Source: Xanthobacteraceae bacterium (GTDB lineage: Bacteria; Pseudomonadota; Alphaproteobacteria; Rhizobiales; Xanthobacteraceae). Taken from it: a stretch of 26,860 bases of DNA. Position 1 is the stretch's first letter, and each line of letters starts with the position of its first letter. The stretch lies in the NCBI GenBank assembly GCA_030037105.1, contig JASHRY010000113.1, positions 1 through 26,860 of the forward strand, written 5' to 3'. The translations under genes and the position numbers were made by a program. Shown in pieces: positions 19,289-26,832 of this stretch. The notes below the pieces were generated by a model. It saw nothing but the letters and a program-made list of their open reading frames with translations. It had not been told where the DNA came from and did not search any database.

Positions 19289-20016
19289 TCAGGCACCCCT
19301 CACAACCCGCGCGAAGACCAGCACGTCGACGCGCCTCGCCCCGGCACGAAGCAAAGCGCGCGCCGCGGCGTTGAGTGTCGCGCCAGTGGTCGCCACGTCG
19401 TCGACGAGTAAGATGGCGTGCCCTTCGACCGACAGCCGTGCCTCCTCCGGCACCGCGAAGGCGCCCTGCAAGTTGTCGGCGCGCTGGGCGCGCGAAAGCC
19501 CAACCTGCGGCATGGTGGGTTTGACGCGGGTGAGCACGAACGGATCGACCTTTTTGCCTGAGGCGCGCGCCATCCAGAGGTCCAGCGGCTTCGCAAGCTC
19601 CATCCGGTCGCTATACTTTGAGGCGATGCACGAGAGTGCGCGCCGGGTCGTCTTCGAACCGCGCCATGGCGCGTGTGGGCATAGACCTCTGGGTTGGCGA
19701 TCGCCTCCGGCGATTGCAGACCTTCGATGCCGAGATCGTACGGAAAGGGCGTCCCGAGCCGCTCGCAATAGAGCTGCCCAATGAAGTGGATGCGGCTCCA
19801 GCAGGCGGCGCAAAGTGCGCCGTGCCCGTTCGTCACCTTGCGGCAGGCGAGACAGACCGGCGGAAAAACGAGGTCGAGCGCCGCCCCGTCGAGCCGGCGA
19901 AGATGATCGCGCGCGACGGCGGCGGCGCGCCGCAACGCATGGAGCGCGGCGGACCCTGGCGCGGCGGCCCGATCCCGGGGATTTTCGGCGATGTCGTAAG
20001 CCATGGGACAAAGCAT
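19289..20016 (-). pseudogene. comF: Degraded comF (phosphoribosyltransferase-like competence protein), two frameshifts and an internal deletion
   Basis: ComF proteins have an N-terminal four-cysteine zinc motif and a phosphoribosyltransferase domain; they act in DNA uptake and possibly nucleotide salvage. Here three reading frames are needed. Frame one (from 20016) gives the start and VCLACRK with CAACW, then reads into junk after VYAHTRHGA. A second frame covers FEDDPARTLVHRLK (19658 to about 19617) and meets a stop (TAG). A third frame resumes with KYSDRMELAK and runs to the end, including the PRPP-binding loop ILLVDDVATTGAT. The shifts are near 19656-19660 (one extra base or two lost) and at the AAA of 19617-19619 (one extra A). 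At about 19561, MARA is joined directly to SGKKVDP, and the usual 35-40 residues with a VPVPLH motif are missing. Sequencing error could explain one shift but not all three lesions. Confidence 0.85.
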
Positions 20017-20088
20017 AAGGCAGGTTCGGCGGAACGTCAGCCGCGGTATGCTGCGCTTTTCCTTGTCTGCCGCGAGATCGAGAACCGC

Positions 20089-20988
20089 ATGCGGGATTTT
20101 CTGATTTTCGATCGCATCCTGCAGCGCCGCCGGCTGGCCCGTGCGCTCGCCGCCGGACCCGCCGCGTTCCTGCTCGACCGGGCGGCTGGGGAAATCTGCG
20201 AGCGGCTCGGCGCGGTGAAGCGGCGCTTTACGGCGATCGCCGACCTCGCTACGCCGCTGCCGGGACTTGCCCTGCGGCTCGCGGAAGGCGGGGCGCGCGT
20301 GACGCGGCTTGCGCCGCTCGCCGCCGGGCTCGGTCCGGCTCCCCTACAGCGCGTCGTCGGCGACGAAGAACTCTTGCCGTTCAAGCCCGCCTCGTTCGAT
20401 CTCGCCGTCTCGGCGCTGGCTTTGCAGAACGTCAATGATCTGCCCGGCGCGCTGGCGCAGATCCGCCGGTCTTTGCGGCCCGACGGGCTGTTCCTCGGAT
20501 GCCTGCTCGGCGGCAGAAGTCTCGAAGAATTGCGCGCCGCGCTCGCGGCAGCGGAAATCGAGATCGCCGGCGGCACCTCGCCGCGGGTTGCGCCGTTCGC
20601 CGACGTGCGCGACATGGGCGGCCTGCTGCAGCGGGCGGGTTTCGCCCTGCCCGTCGCCGACGTCGAGCCGCTGACGGTACGCTATGCGCATCTATTCGCG
20701 CTGCTCGCCGATCTGCGCGGCATGGGCGCGACCAACGTGCTCGTCGAACGGCTGCGCCGGCCTACGTCGCGGCGAATTTTCCTGTGCGCCGCGGAGATTT
20801 ACGCGCGCGACTACGCCGACGCGGACGGCCGGCTGCGTGCCACCTTCGAACTCATTTTCCTTTCCGGCTGGGCGCCGCACGAAAGCCAGCAAAAGCCGCT
20901 CAAGCCAGGCTCCGCGAAGTTGCGCCTTGCCGACGCCTTGGGAACGAAGGAGCGGAAGCCTTCTTTGGAGAATGACGGCGGGGCGTGA
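20089..20988 (+). CDS. SAM-dependent methyltransferase-fold protein, BioC / NDUFAF5-like
   Basis: This 299-residue protein starts MRDFLIFDRILQRRRLARAL. The later motifs are those of the alphaproteobacterial relatives of the complex I assembly factor NDUFAF5 and of BioC: DEELLPFKPASFDLAVSALALQ, VNDLPGALAQIRRSLRPDG, GGTSPRVAPFADVRDMGGLLQRAGF, MGATNVLVER and SGWAPHESQQKPLKPGSA. The SAM-binding glycine motif, usually DLGxxxG, is degenerate here (DLATPLPGLALRLA), so methyl transfer is uncertain; NDUFAF5 itself is a hydroxylase-type assembly factor. I use ATG 20089, because upstream codons in this frame are antisense to comF. It is divergent from comF, and rlmN starts 12 bases after its stop, so the two are probably co-transcribed. 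Confidence 0.85.
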   Translation: MRDFLIFDRILQRRRLARALAAGPAAFLLDRAAGEICERLGAVKRRFTAIADLATPLPGLALRLAEGGARVTRLAPLAAGLGPAPLQRVVGDEELLPFKPASFDLAVSALALQNVNDLPGALAQIRRSLRPDGLFLGCLLGGRSLEELRAALAAAEIEIAGGTSPRVAPFADVRDMGGLLQRAGFALPVADVEPLTVRYAHLFALLADLRGMGATNVLVERLRRPTSRRIFLCAAEIYARDYADADGRLRATFELIFLSGWAPHESQQKPLKPGSAKLRLADALGTKERKPSLENDGGA

Positions 20989-21000
20989 TAGAAGGCGCGC

Positions 21001-22185
21001 ATGAATTTTCACGAAACTTCGCAAGATCGTGCCGCAAAGCCGGCGCTACCCTCGCTGGTCGGCGCGACGCGAAAGGAGCTTGCCGCGCTCCTCGCCCGCC
21101 ACGGCGTGCCCGAGCGCGAGATCAGGATGCGTGTCGGCCAGCTTTGGCATTGGCTCTATTTCCAAGGTGCGACGCACTTCGACCCGATGCTGAACGTCGG
21201 CAAGCCGTTGCGCGCCGAGCTCGCGGCGCATTACAGCCTGGCACGGCCCGAAGTCGTCGCCGAACAGATCTCGCAAGACGGCACGCGCAAATGGCTGCTG
21301 CGTTTTGCACCGGTCAATGCCAACGACAAAGGCGCTGAGATCGAATGCGTCTATATCCCGGAGAGCGACCGCGGCACGCTGTGCATTTCGAGCCAAGTGG
21401 GCTGCACGCTCACCTGCAGCTTCTGCCATACCGGCACGCAGAAGCTGGTGCGCAATCTCACCGCGGCGGAGATCGTCGGCCAGATCGTCGTGGCGCGCGA
21501 GCGGCTCGGCGATTTTCCCGGGCTTACGCCGCCTGAAGGCGGTCTGCTGCCGCGCGGCGACAGCCGCCTGATCACCAACGTGGTGTTCATGGGCATGGGC
21601 GAGCCGTTGTTCAACTTCGAGAACGTGCGCGATTCCGTGGGCGTGCTCGCCGACGGCGACGGTCTATCAGTCTCCAAGCGGCGGATCACCGTCTCGACGG
21701 CCGGCGTGGTGCCGCAGATCGAAAGGCTTGGCGCAGAGGCAGGGTCTATGCTGGCGATCTCGCTGCATGCGATATGCGATGAGTTGCGCGACAAGCTTGT
21801 GCCGCTCAACAAGAAATATCCGCTGAAGGAACTCCTCGCCGCCTGCCGCGCCTATCCGGGCGCCTCGAATGCGCGGCGCATCACCTTCGAATATGTGATG
21901 CTGAAGGGAGTCAACGATTCGCCCGCCGAAGCGCGCGAGCTGGTGCGGTTGCTCAAAAGCATCCCGGCGAAGATCAATCTGATCCCGTTCAATCCCTGGC
22001 CCGGCACGAAATACGAGTGCTCGGATTGGGAGAAGATCGAGGCGTTCTCCGAGATTGTCTTCAATGCCGGCTATGCCAGTCCCGTTCGCACGCCGCGCGG
22101 CCGCGATATCCTCGCCGCCTGCGGGCAATTGAAGAGCGCGACGGAAAAGATGAGAGCGCGGGCGAGGATGATGGCGGAAGGATAA
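21001..22185 (+). CDS. rlmN: Dual-specificity 23S rRNA / tRNA adenine C2-methyltransferase RlmN
   Basis: RlmN is a radical-SAM enzyme that methylates C2 of A2503 in 23S rRNA and A37 in a set of tRNAs, improving translational accuracy. The 394-residue protein has the 4Fe-4S motif CTLTCSFC (Cys135, Cys139, Cys142) within [66 protein letters not shown] and the methyl-carrying C-terminal Cys374 in [10 protein letters not shown] are also present. The N-terminal helical accessory domain ([14 protein letters not shown]) is intact. GAAGG shortly before ATG 21001 supports the start. Downstream lies a 163-base gap with a half-repeat, and dsbB then converges. Confidence 0.97.
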   Translation: MNFHETSQDRAAKPALPSLVGATRKELAALLARHGVPEREIRMRVGQLWHWLYFQGATHFDPMLNVGKPLRAELAAHYSLARPEVVAEQISQDGTRKWLLRFAPVNANDKGAEIECVYIPESDRGTLCISSQVGCTLTCSFCHTGTQKLVRNLTAAEIVGQIVVARERLGDFPGLTPPEGGLLPRGDSRLITNVVFMGMGEPLFNFENVRDSVGVLADGDGLSVSKRRITVSTAGVVPQIERLGAEAGSMLAISLHAICDELRDKLVPLNKKYPLKELLAACRAYPGASNARRITFEYVMLKGVNDSPAEARELVRLLKSIPAKINLIPFNPWPGTKYECSDWEKIEAFSEIVFNAGYASPVRTPRGRDILAACGQLKSATEKMRARARMMAEG

Positions 22186-22262
22186 GGTGTCGAACCGATG
22201 CGGGCTTGTGGCTGAAGGGGAAATGTAGCGACTGTCCTTCTCTTCGCAAGTCAAAGCGAATG

Positions 22263-22285
22263 GCTTCGCTTCGCTCGCAATGACG
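22263..22285. repeat. Half-copy of a dispersed palindromic repeat
   Basis: A 23-base string containing CTTCGCTTCGCTCGCAATGA is identical to 26806-26828 at the other end of the window. The usual partner arm is not present on the left side (22228-22262), so this is a solitary or eroded half-element between the convergent ends of rlmN and dsbB. Confidence 0.7.
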
Positions 22286-22348
22286 GCGCGGCTAATCTCC
22301 AAGCCCTTCTTAAGTCTGAATGCCTGGCAAGCGGTAGAAGGGATATTG

Positions 22349-22828
22349 TTATTTTGTCCGCAGCCCCCACGCCGCGATTCCCGCCAGCGCCGCCGAAATC
22401 ATCGCGTTCCAGCCGGCGAGCGACAGGCCGAGGATGCGGAGCGCGGGAGCGTCGCAGCGCGCCACTTTTACCGTGTGAAGCTGGCGCAGGAATTCTTGCA
22501 TCGAACCCGCCTTGGCGATCGAGCCCGTGCAGCTCGAAGGCCCCGGCCAAAAGCCCCATTCGACGCCGGCATGATAGGCGCCGAAGAGCGCGCTTGCCGC
22601 GAAAATCACAAACAGTGCGCAAAAGGCTACCGTCAGCACGCGGCGCGGGACGCGCGTCGTAAGTACGATCGTCAGCACGGCGACCGAGATACCGATGTAA
22701 TAGGGAATGCGCTCCTTGAGGCAGAGTTCGCACGGCGTGTAGCCCAACGCCTGGAAGACGAAAGCGCCGGCGATCGTCGCCGCGGCGACGAACAAGATGG
22801 CGACAGCGGCGCGAAGCGCGTCAAGCAC
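22349..22828 (-). CDS. dsbB: Disulfide bond formation protein B (DsbB)
   Basis: DsbB is an inner-membrane protein that reoxidises periplasmic DsbA and passes electrons to ubiquinone. The 159-residue protein has four hydrophobic helices. The first periplasmic cysteine pair is Cys33/Cys36 in TPCELCLKER. The second pair is Cys100 (SSCTGS) and Cys125 (ARCDAPALRILGLSLAGWN), which is the DsbB signature. The start is GTG at 22828, placed three bases after the TGA of the upstream YqaA-family gene and in the same frame, which suggests translational coupling. No dsbA is in the window. Its neighbours across the divergent promoter region are the methionine-sulfoxide repair genes. Confidence 0.92.
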   Translation of the reverse strand: MLDALRAAVAILFVAAATIAGAFVFQALGYTPCELCLKERIPYYIGISVAVLTIVLTTRVPRRVLTVAFCALFVIFAASALFGAYHAGVEWGFWPGPSSCTGSIAKAGSMQEFLRQLHTVKVARCDAPALRILGLSLAGWNAMISAALAGIAAWGLRTK

Positions 22829-22831
22829 GGC

Positions 22832-23413
22832 TCACATCCAACGCGTCGCGACGAAAAAGCCGAGGATCACGGCGGCAATGAACAGCAGAAGAAAATAGCC
22901 GAAATATCTTTCGAGCACGGCGTTGATCGGCGCCCCATAGCGGTTGAGCAGCGCCGCCAGAAGAAAGAAGCGCGTGCCGCGCGTAATCAGCGAGAAGAGC
23001 ACGAACAGCGGCAGGCTGTAGGCAAGCAGCCCGCTGGTGATCGTCACGATCTTGAACGGGATTGGCGTGATGCCCTTGACCAAAATGAACGCCCAGCCCC
23101 AATGCGCATAGACGGCGCGCATCTCCGCGATGCGCGGCCCGTAGCCATAGAGATCGATCAGCCATTTGCCGACCGTCGCAAACAGAAATGCGCCAATGGC
23201 GTAGCCAAGCAGACCGCCCGCGACCGAAGCAAGCGTCGCGATTAGCGCATAGAACGGCGCCCGCTTCGGCCTGGCGAGCGACATCGGCACCAGGATCGCG
23301 TCGGGCGGGATCGGAAAGAACGAACTTTCCGCGAAGGCGACGAGCCCCAACGCCAAAGGCGCGTGCCGGCTTTCGGCAAGCGCCAGAGTCCAGCGGTAGA
23401 GCCGGTTGAACAT
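22832..23413 (-). CDS. YqaA family membrane protein (DedA/VTT-related)
   Basis: This 193-residue protein has several hydrophobic helices. The family motifs are AFAESSFFPIPPDAILVPMSLARP near residues 27-50, ASVAGGLLGYAIG, and KGITPIPFKIVTITSGLLAYSLPLF followed by ITRGTRFFLLAALLNRYG. YqaA proteins are related to the DedA/VTT fold, whose members scramble or transport lipids such as undecaprenyl phosphate; the role of YqaA itself is not settled. I start at ATG 23413 (MFNRLYRWTLALAES), which matches the family. The frame remains open to 23767, but that part reads as antisense of the msrB leader and intergenic DNA. dsbB follows three bases after its stop. Confidence 0.87.
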   Translation of the reverse strand: MFNRLYRWTLALAESRHAPLALGLVAFAESSFFPIPPDAILVPMSLARPKRAPFYALIATLASVAGGLLGYAIGAFLFATVGKWLIDLYGYGPRIAEMRAVYAHWGWAFILVKGITPIPFKIVTITSGLLAYSLPLFVLFSLITRGTRFFLLAALLNRYGAPINAVLERYFGYFLLLFIAAVILGFFVATRWM

Positions 23414-23616
23414 GTTTCGGCTGTAGCAAGATTCGTTTAAACTTCCTACGTGATCTTGGCGTCGAAGCAGACGGACTCCACCAGGCCAGAATCGTCCCGG
23501 CGCTCCCAATCGAAGGCCGTTGAAATAGGCCGCGGCCATCACCACCATGTGATCCCCGCCGCGTAACCAAATCGCTTCCGGATTCGTATCTCGGATTGGC
23601 AATGGAAATACCGGCC

Positions 23617-23642
23617 GGAACCTCGGCCGCTTCGCGGTCGTA
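23617..23642 (+). promoter_or_regulatory. Possible EcfG-type (general stress) promoter of msrB-dipZ-msrA
   Basis: GGAAC (23617-23621) is followed after 17 bases by CGTA (23639-23642). Alphaproteobacterial EcfG sigma factors use GGAAC, a 16-17 base spacer and CGTT; the -10 element has one mismatch. The msrB start is about 37 bases further, a plausible leader length. This rests on pattern resemblance only. Confidence 0.4.
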
Positions 23643-23665
23643 TTTGCTAGGACGTTGATATTTAT

Positions 23666-23681
23666 GGGAGGTTTAACGATG
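23666..23681 (+). promoter_or_regulatory. Strong ribosome binding site deciding the msrB start
   Basis: GGGAGG (23666-23671) precedes ATG 23679 by seven bases. It excludes the in-frame ATG codons at 23655 and 23664, which lie before or at the site. Confidence 0.7.
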
Positions 23682-24176
23682 CTCACGCGCCGACACGTTT
23701 TCGCCGCGGGCGCCGCAGGAATAGCGGCGCTGATCATCGGCCGGATGGGACGATCCGAGCCTGCCAAGGCGGCGCCCGTCTATGCAGTCACCCATAGCGA
23801 CACGGAATGGCGCAAGCTTCTGACGCCCGCGCAATACGACGTTTTGCGCCAGCAAGGAACGGAGCGGCCGTTCACCAGCCCGCTACTGCAAGAGCACCGC
23901 GCCGGGACGTTTACTTGCGCCGGCTGCGATCTGCCGCTGTTTTCGTCGAAGACGAAGTTCGAAAGCGGCACCGGCTGGCCGAGTTTCTGGAAGCCGCTCG
24001 ATGGGGCCGTCGATGTCGCGCAGGACCATTCGCTCGGCATGACACGCACCGCGGTCTCCTGCCATCGCTGCGGCGGCCATCTCGGCCATGTCTTCGAAGA
24101 TGGGCCGCCGCCGACCGGCCTGCGCTACTGCATGAATGGGCTCGCACTGAAATTCGTGCCCGGCGCGGCTGGCTGA
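23679..24176 (+). CDS. msrB: Exported methionine-R-sulfoxide reductase MsrB
   Basis: MsrB reduces the R-form of methionine sulfoxide in proteins. The 165-residue protein begins with an export signal carrying a twin arginine (MLTRRHVFAAGAAGIAALII) and a likely cleavage site after AKA near residue 31, so a Tat-exported periplasmic enzyme is inferred. The mature domain has the structural zinc cysteines Cys80/Cys83 (TCAGC) and Cys128/Cys131 (SCHRCGGH). The substrate motif SGTGWPSFW and the catalytic Cys151 in RYCMNGLALKF are present. It is the first gene of an operon with dipZ (start nine bases after its stop) and msrA. The adjacent DipZ protein is the obvious source of reducing equivalents for a periplasmic location. 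Confidence 0.95.
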   Translation: MLTRRHVFAAGAAGIAALIIGRMGRSEPAKAAPVYAVTHSDTEWRKLLTPAQYDVLRQQGTERPFTSPLLQEHRAGTFTCAGCDLPLFSSKTKFESGTGWPSFWKPLDGAVDVAQDHSLGMTRTAVSCHRCGGHLGHVFEDGPPPTGLRYCMNGLALKFVPGAAG

Positions 24177-24185
24177 GGAAAAACG

Positions 24186-25976
24186 ATGATTTTGCTTCTC
24201 GTTTCCTATCTCGGCGGCGTGTTGACGATCCTCAGCCCGTGCATCCTGCCGGTTCTGCCCTTCGTCTTCGCGCGAGCCGACCAACCCTTCGTCAAGAGCG
24301 GCCTGCCGCTGCTCTTCGGGATGGCGCTAACGTTCGCGGCGGTCGCAAGTCTGGCGGCTGTCGGGGGCGGTTGGGCGGTCGCGACCAATCAATATGGGCG
24401 GGCTGCCGCGCTCGCGCTCCTGGCGCTGTTCGGAGCGACCCTGCTCTTTCCGCGACTGGCGGACCGGCTCACCTGGCCGCTCGTCGCGCTTGGCGCGCGG
24501 CTCTCGCAAAAGGCCGCCGCAGACGAGACACGCGCAAGCGGATCGATCGCGCCGTCTTTCGCGCTCGGGATCGCGACCGGCCTGCTTTGGGCGCCTTGCG
24601 CCGGGCCCATTCTCGGTCTCGTGCTCACCGGCGCGGCATTGCAAGGCGCCAATGCCAAAACCTCGGCCCTGCTGCTTGCCTATGCCGCGGGCGCCGCTAC
24701 GTCGCTCGCCGTCGCTTTGTTGATTGGCGGGCGAGTCTTCACCGCGATGAAACGCTCGCTTGGCGCCGGGGAATGGATTCGGCGCGGGCTGGGGCTTGCC
24801 GTTCTTGCCGGCGTCGCGGCGATCGCGCTCGGGCTCGATACGGGTTTTCTCAATCGCCTCTCGGCGGCGCCGACCGCCGCTGTCGAACAGGCGCTTATCG
24901 ATAAAGCGCACGCCAAGCCGCAAGCTCCTTCCCTGGCGATGAACGGCAACCCCGACATGATGGCGGGCGTCGCTATGGCGGCCAAGCCGACGGCAGGGAT
25001 CGACGATCTTCCGATCGAGGGGAATTTGCCGGCGCTTTCCGGCGCCGTCGCTTGGCTGAATTCGCCGCCGCTGACCGCGCAAGCCCTGCGCGGAAAGGTA
25101 GTGCTGGTCGATTTCTGGACCTATTCCTGCATCAATTGCCTACGCTCGCTTCCCTATGTGCGCGCCTGGGCCGACAAATACAAAGACAAGGGCCTCGTGG
25201 TCATCGGCGTGCACGCGCCGGAGTTTGCCTTCGAAAAAGACATCGACAACGTGCGGCGCGCGGTGAAGGAACTGGATCTCGATTATCCAATCGCAATCGA
25301 CAACAATTACGCGATCTGGAACGGCTTCAATAACGAGTATTGGCCGGCGCACTACTTCATCGATGCCGAAGGGCGGATCCGGCATCATCATTTCGGCGAA
25401 GGCGACTACGCCGAATCCGAGAAGGTCATCCAGCAACTGCTCGCCGAGGCCGGCAAGACTGGCATTACCGGCAATATCGTGAACGTCGCGGCGAGCGGCG
25501 CCGAAGCGGCCGCCGATATGGCGGACGTGCAGTCGCCGGAAACCTATATCGGCTATGAGCGTGCGCAGAATTTCACGTCAACTGATCCGGCTGTGGCAAA
25601 CAAGCCGCATGTCTACGGGCTCGCCCCGCGACTGCAGTTGAACCAATGGGGGCTGACGGGAAACTGGACGATCGAAGATCAACGTGCCGTACTCGATGCG
25701 CCGGGCGGGACGATCGAATTTCGCTTCCACGCCCGCGATCTTCACCTCGTGCTCGGGCCGGGCCCAGACGGAAAGCCGATGCGTTTCCATATCCTGATCG
25801 ACGGCAAGGCGCCGGGCGCCGACCACGGCGCCGACGTCGACGCGGAGGGCAACGGCACCGTCACCGAACATCGACTCTATCAGCTCGTCCGGCAGAGCGG
25901 CACGGTCGGCGATCATACGTTTGAGATTCGGTTTCTCGATCCGGGCGTTCAGGCCTTTGCGTTCACCTTCGGATGA
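24186..25976 (+). CDS. dipZ: DipZ-type thiol-redox protein: CcdA membrane domain, thioredoxin domain and C-terminal DipZ domain
   Basis: This 596-residue protein should move electrons from cytoplasmic thioredoxin across the inner membrane to periplasmic thiols. The N-terminal half (about 1-230) is a CcdA/DsbD-beta-like membrane domain with its two redox cysteines, Cys19 (LSPCILPVLP) and Cys138 (WAPCAGPILG). After a linker comes a thioredoxin-like domain (about 290-420), with the active site Cys315-Ile-Asn-Cys318 in FWTYSCINCLRSLP and the cis-proline in EYWPAHYFIDAEGR. The C-terminal 150 residues form the beta-rich DipZ domain (YIGYERAQNF, GTIEFRFHARDLHLVLGP). GAGGA precedes ATG 24186. It sits between two exported methionine-sulfoxide reductases, so it is probably their dedicated reductant rather than a cytochrome c maturation factor; no ccm or ccs genes are nearby. 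Confidence 0.92.
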   Translation: MILLLVSYLGGVLTILSPCILPVLPFVFARADQPFVKSGLPLLFGMALTFAAVASLAAVGGGWAVATNQYGRAAALALLALFGATLLFPRLADRLTWPLVALGARLSQKAAADETRASGSIAPSFALGIATGLLWAPCAGPILGLVLTGAALQGANAKTSALLLAYAAGAATSLAVALLIGGRVFTAMKRSLGAGEWIRRGLGLAVLAGVAAIALGLDTGFLNRLSAAPTAAVEQALIDKAHAKPQAPSLAMNGNPDMMAGVAMAAKPTAGIDDLPIEGNLPALSGAVAWLNSPPLTAQALRGKVVLVDFWTYSCINCLRSLPYVRAWADKYKDKGLVVIGVHAPEFAFEKDIDNVRRAVKELDLDYPIAIDNNYAIWNGFNNEYWPAHYFIDAEGRIRHHHFGEGDYAESEKVIQQLLAEAGKTGITGNIVNVAASGAEAAADMADVQSPETYIGYERAQNFTSTDPAVANKPHVYGLAPRLQLNQWGLTGNWTIEDQRAVLDAPGGTIEFRFHARDLHLVLGPGPDGKPMRFHILIDGKAPGADHGADVDAEGNGTVTEHRLYQLVRQSGTVGDHTFEIRFLDPGVQAFAFTFG

Positions 25977-26019
25977 TGCCACGCCTGCGGCGCAGTCCGA
26001 CGACAAGAGGAGCACGTTC

Positions 26020-26742
26020 ATGAGACTTCGTCCCAAACTGCTGCGCGCCGCGGCCTTTGTCTCTCTGGGCTTGCTTGCGTCCGGCGCGGCCTTGTGGCCG
26101 AACGCGCTTGGCGCGGCGGAACCGGCGCGCGCCGTCCCCGCCCCGACCATCGATGAAACAAATACGGCGAGCACGGAGACCGCGGTCGTCGCCGGCGGCT
26201 GCTTCTGGGGCGTACAGGCCGTGTTTCAACACGTGAAGGGCGTCAGCGAAGCCGTCTCGGGCTATTCCGGCGGAGCAAAAGATGCTGCGGCCTACCAACT
26301 CGTAGGCACGGGCCGGACCGGCCACGCCGAATCTGTGCGCATCCGTTTCGACCCGCGCGTCATCAGCTATGGCAAGATTCTGCAACTATATTTCTCGGTG
26401 GCGACGGATCCGACCGAACTCAACCGGCAAGGTCCGGACGTCGGCAACCAATATCGTTCAGAGATCTTTGTCGCCGGCAATGCGCAAAAACGCGTCGCCG
26501 AAGCCTACGTGGCACAGCTCAGTAAATCGACAGTCTTCGGCCGGCCCGTTGTGACCCGCGTCGATCCCCTCGCCGGCTTCTATCCGGCGGAAGATTACCA
26601 TCAGAACTTCGCGACGCTGCACCCCGACAACGGCTATATCGCTTATTACGATCTGCCGAAGCTCGACGCTCTGCGGCGTCTCTATCCCGACCTTTATCGG
26701 GAAAAGCCAGTGCTGGTGGGTGAGGCCGGCGCGACGGAGTAA
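26020..26742 (+). CDS. msrA: Exported methionine-S-sulfoxide reductase MsrA
   Basis: MsrA reduces the S-form of methionine sulfoxide. The 240-residue protein has a Sec-type signal peptide (basic start MRLRPKLLR, then AAAFVSLGLLASGAALW, and a probable cleavage after GAA near residue 33). The MsrA fold follows, with the catalytic Cys61 in GGCFWGVQAVF. SGYSGG, TGHAESVRIRFDP, LYFSVATDPTELNRQGPDVGNQYRS and EDYHQNF are also present. No clear resolving cysteine is visible near the C-terminus, which suggests direct reduction by a partner such as the DipZ thioredoxin domain. The start ATG 26020 has AGAGGAG seven bases before it; a longer frame from 25921 overlaps dipZ and is rejected. The gap to the dipZ stop is 43 bases. 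A palindromic repeat follows its stop. Confidence 0.95.
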   Translation: MRLRPKLLRAAAFVSLGLLASGAALWPNALGAAEPARAVPAPTIDETNTASTETAVVAGGCFWGVQAVFQHVKGVSEAVSGYSGGAKDAAAYQLVGTGRTGHAESVRIRFDPRVISYGKILQLYFSVATDPTELNRQGPDVGNQYRSEIFVAGNAQKRVAEAYVAQLSKSTVFGRPVVTRVDPLAGFYPAEDYHQNFATLHPDNGYIAYYDLPKLDALRRLYPDLYREKPVLVGEAGATE

Positions 26743-26743
26743 G

Positions 26744-26831
26744 ACTCGTCATTGCGAGAAGCGAAGTGACGACGCAATCCAGAGACATCTGAAAATGACT
26801 GGATTGCTTCGCTTCGCTCGCAATGACGAGT
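26744..26831. repeat. Imperfect palindromic repeat after msrA
   Basis: Left arm 26744-26782 begins ACTCGTCATTGCGAG and ends GCAATCCAG. Right arm 26799-26831 begins CTGGATTGC and ends CTCGCAATGACGAGT. The outer 15 bases and inner 9 bases pair exactly, with a length difference of six bases between the arms and a 16-base loop. It starts two bases after the msrA stop codon and could act as a bidirectional transcription barrier. A 23-base part of the right arm recurs at 22263-22285. The sequence type is a common dispersed repeat in Rhizobiales. Confidence 0.85.
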
Positions 26832-26832
26832 A

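Noticed and set aside
23414..23767. N-terminal extension of the YqaA-family protein
   Set aside because: The family starts at MFNRLYRW. The extra 118 codons run antisense through the msrB promoter and signal peptide region.
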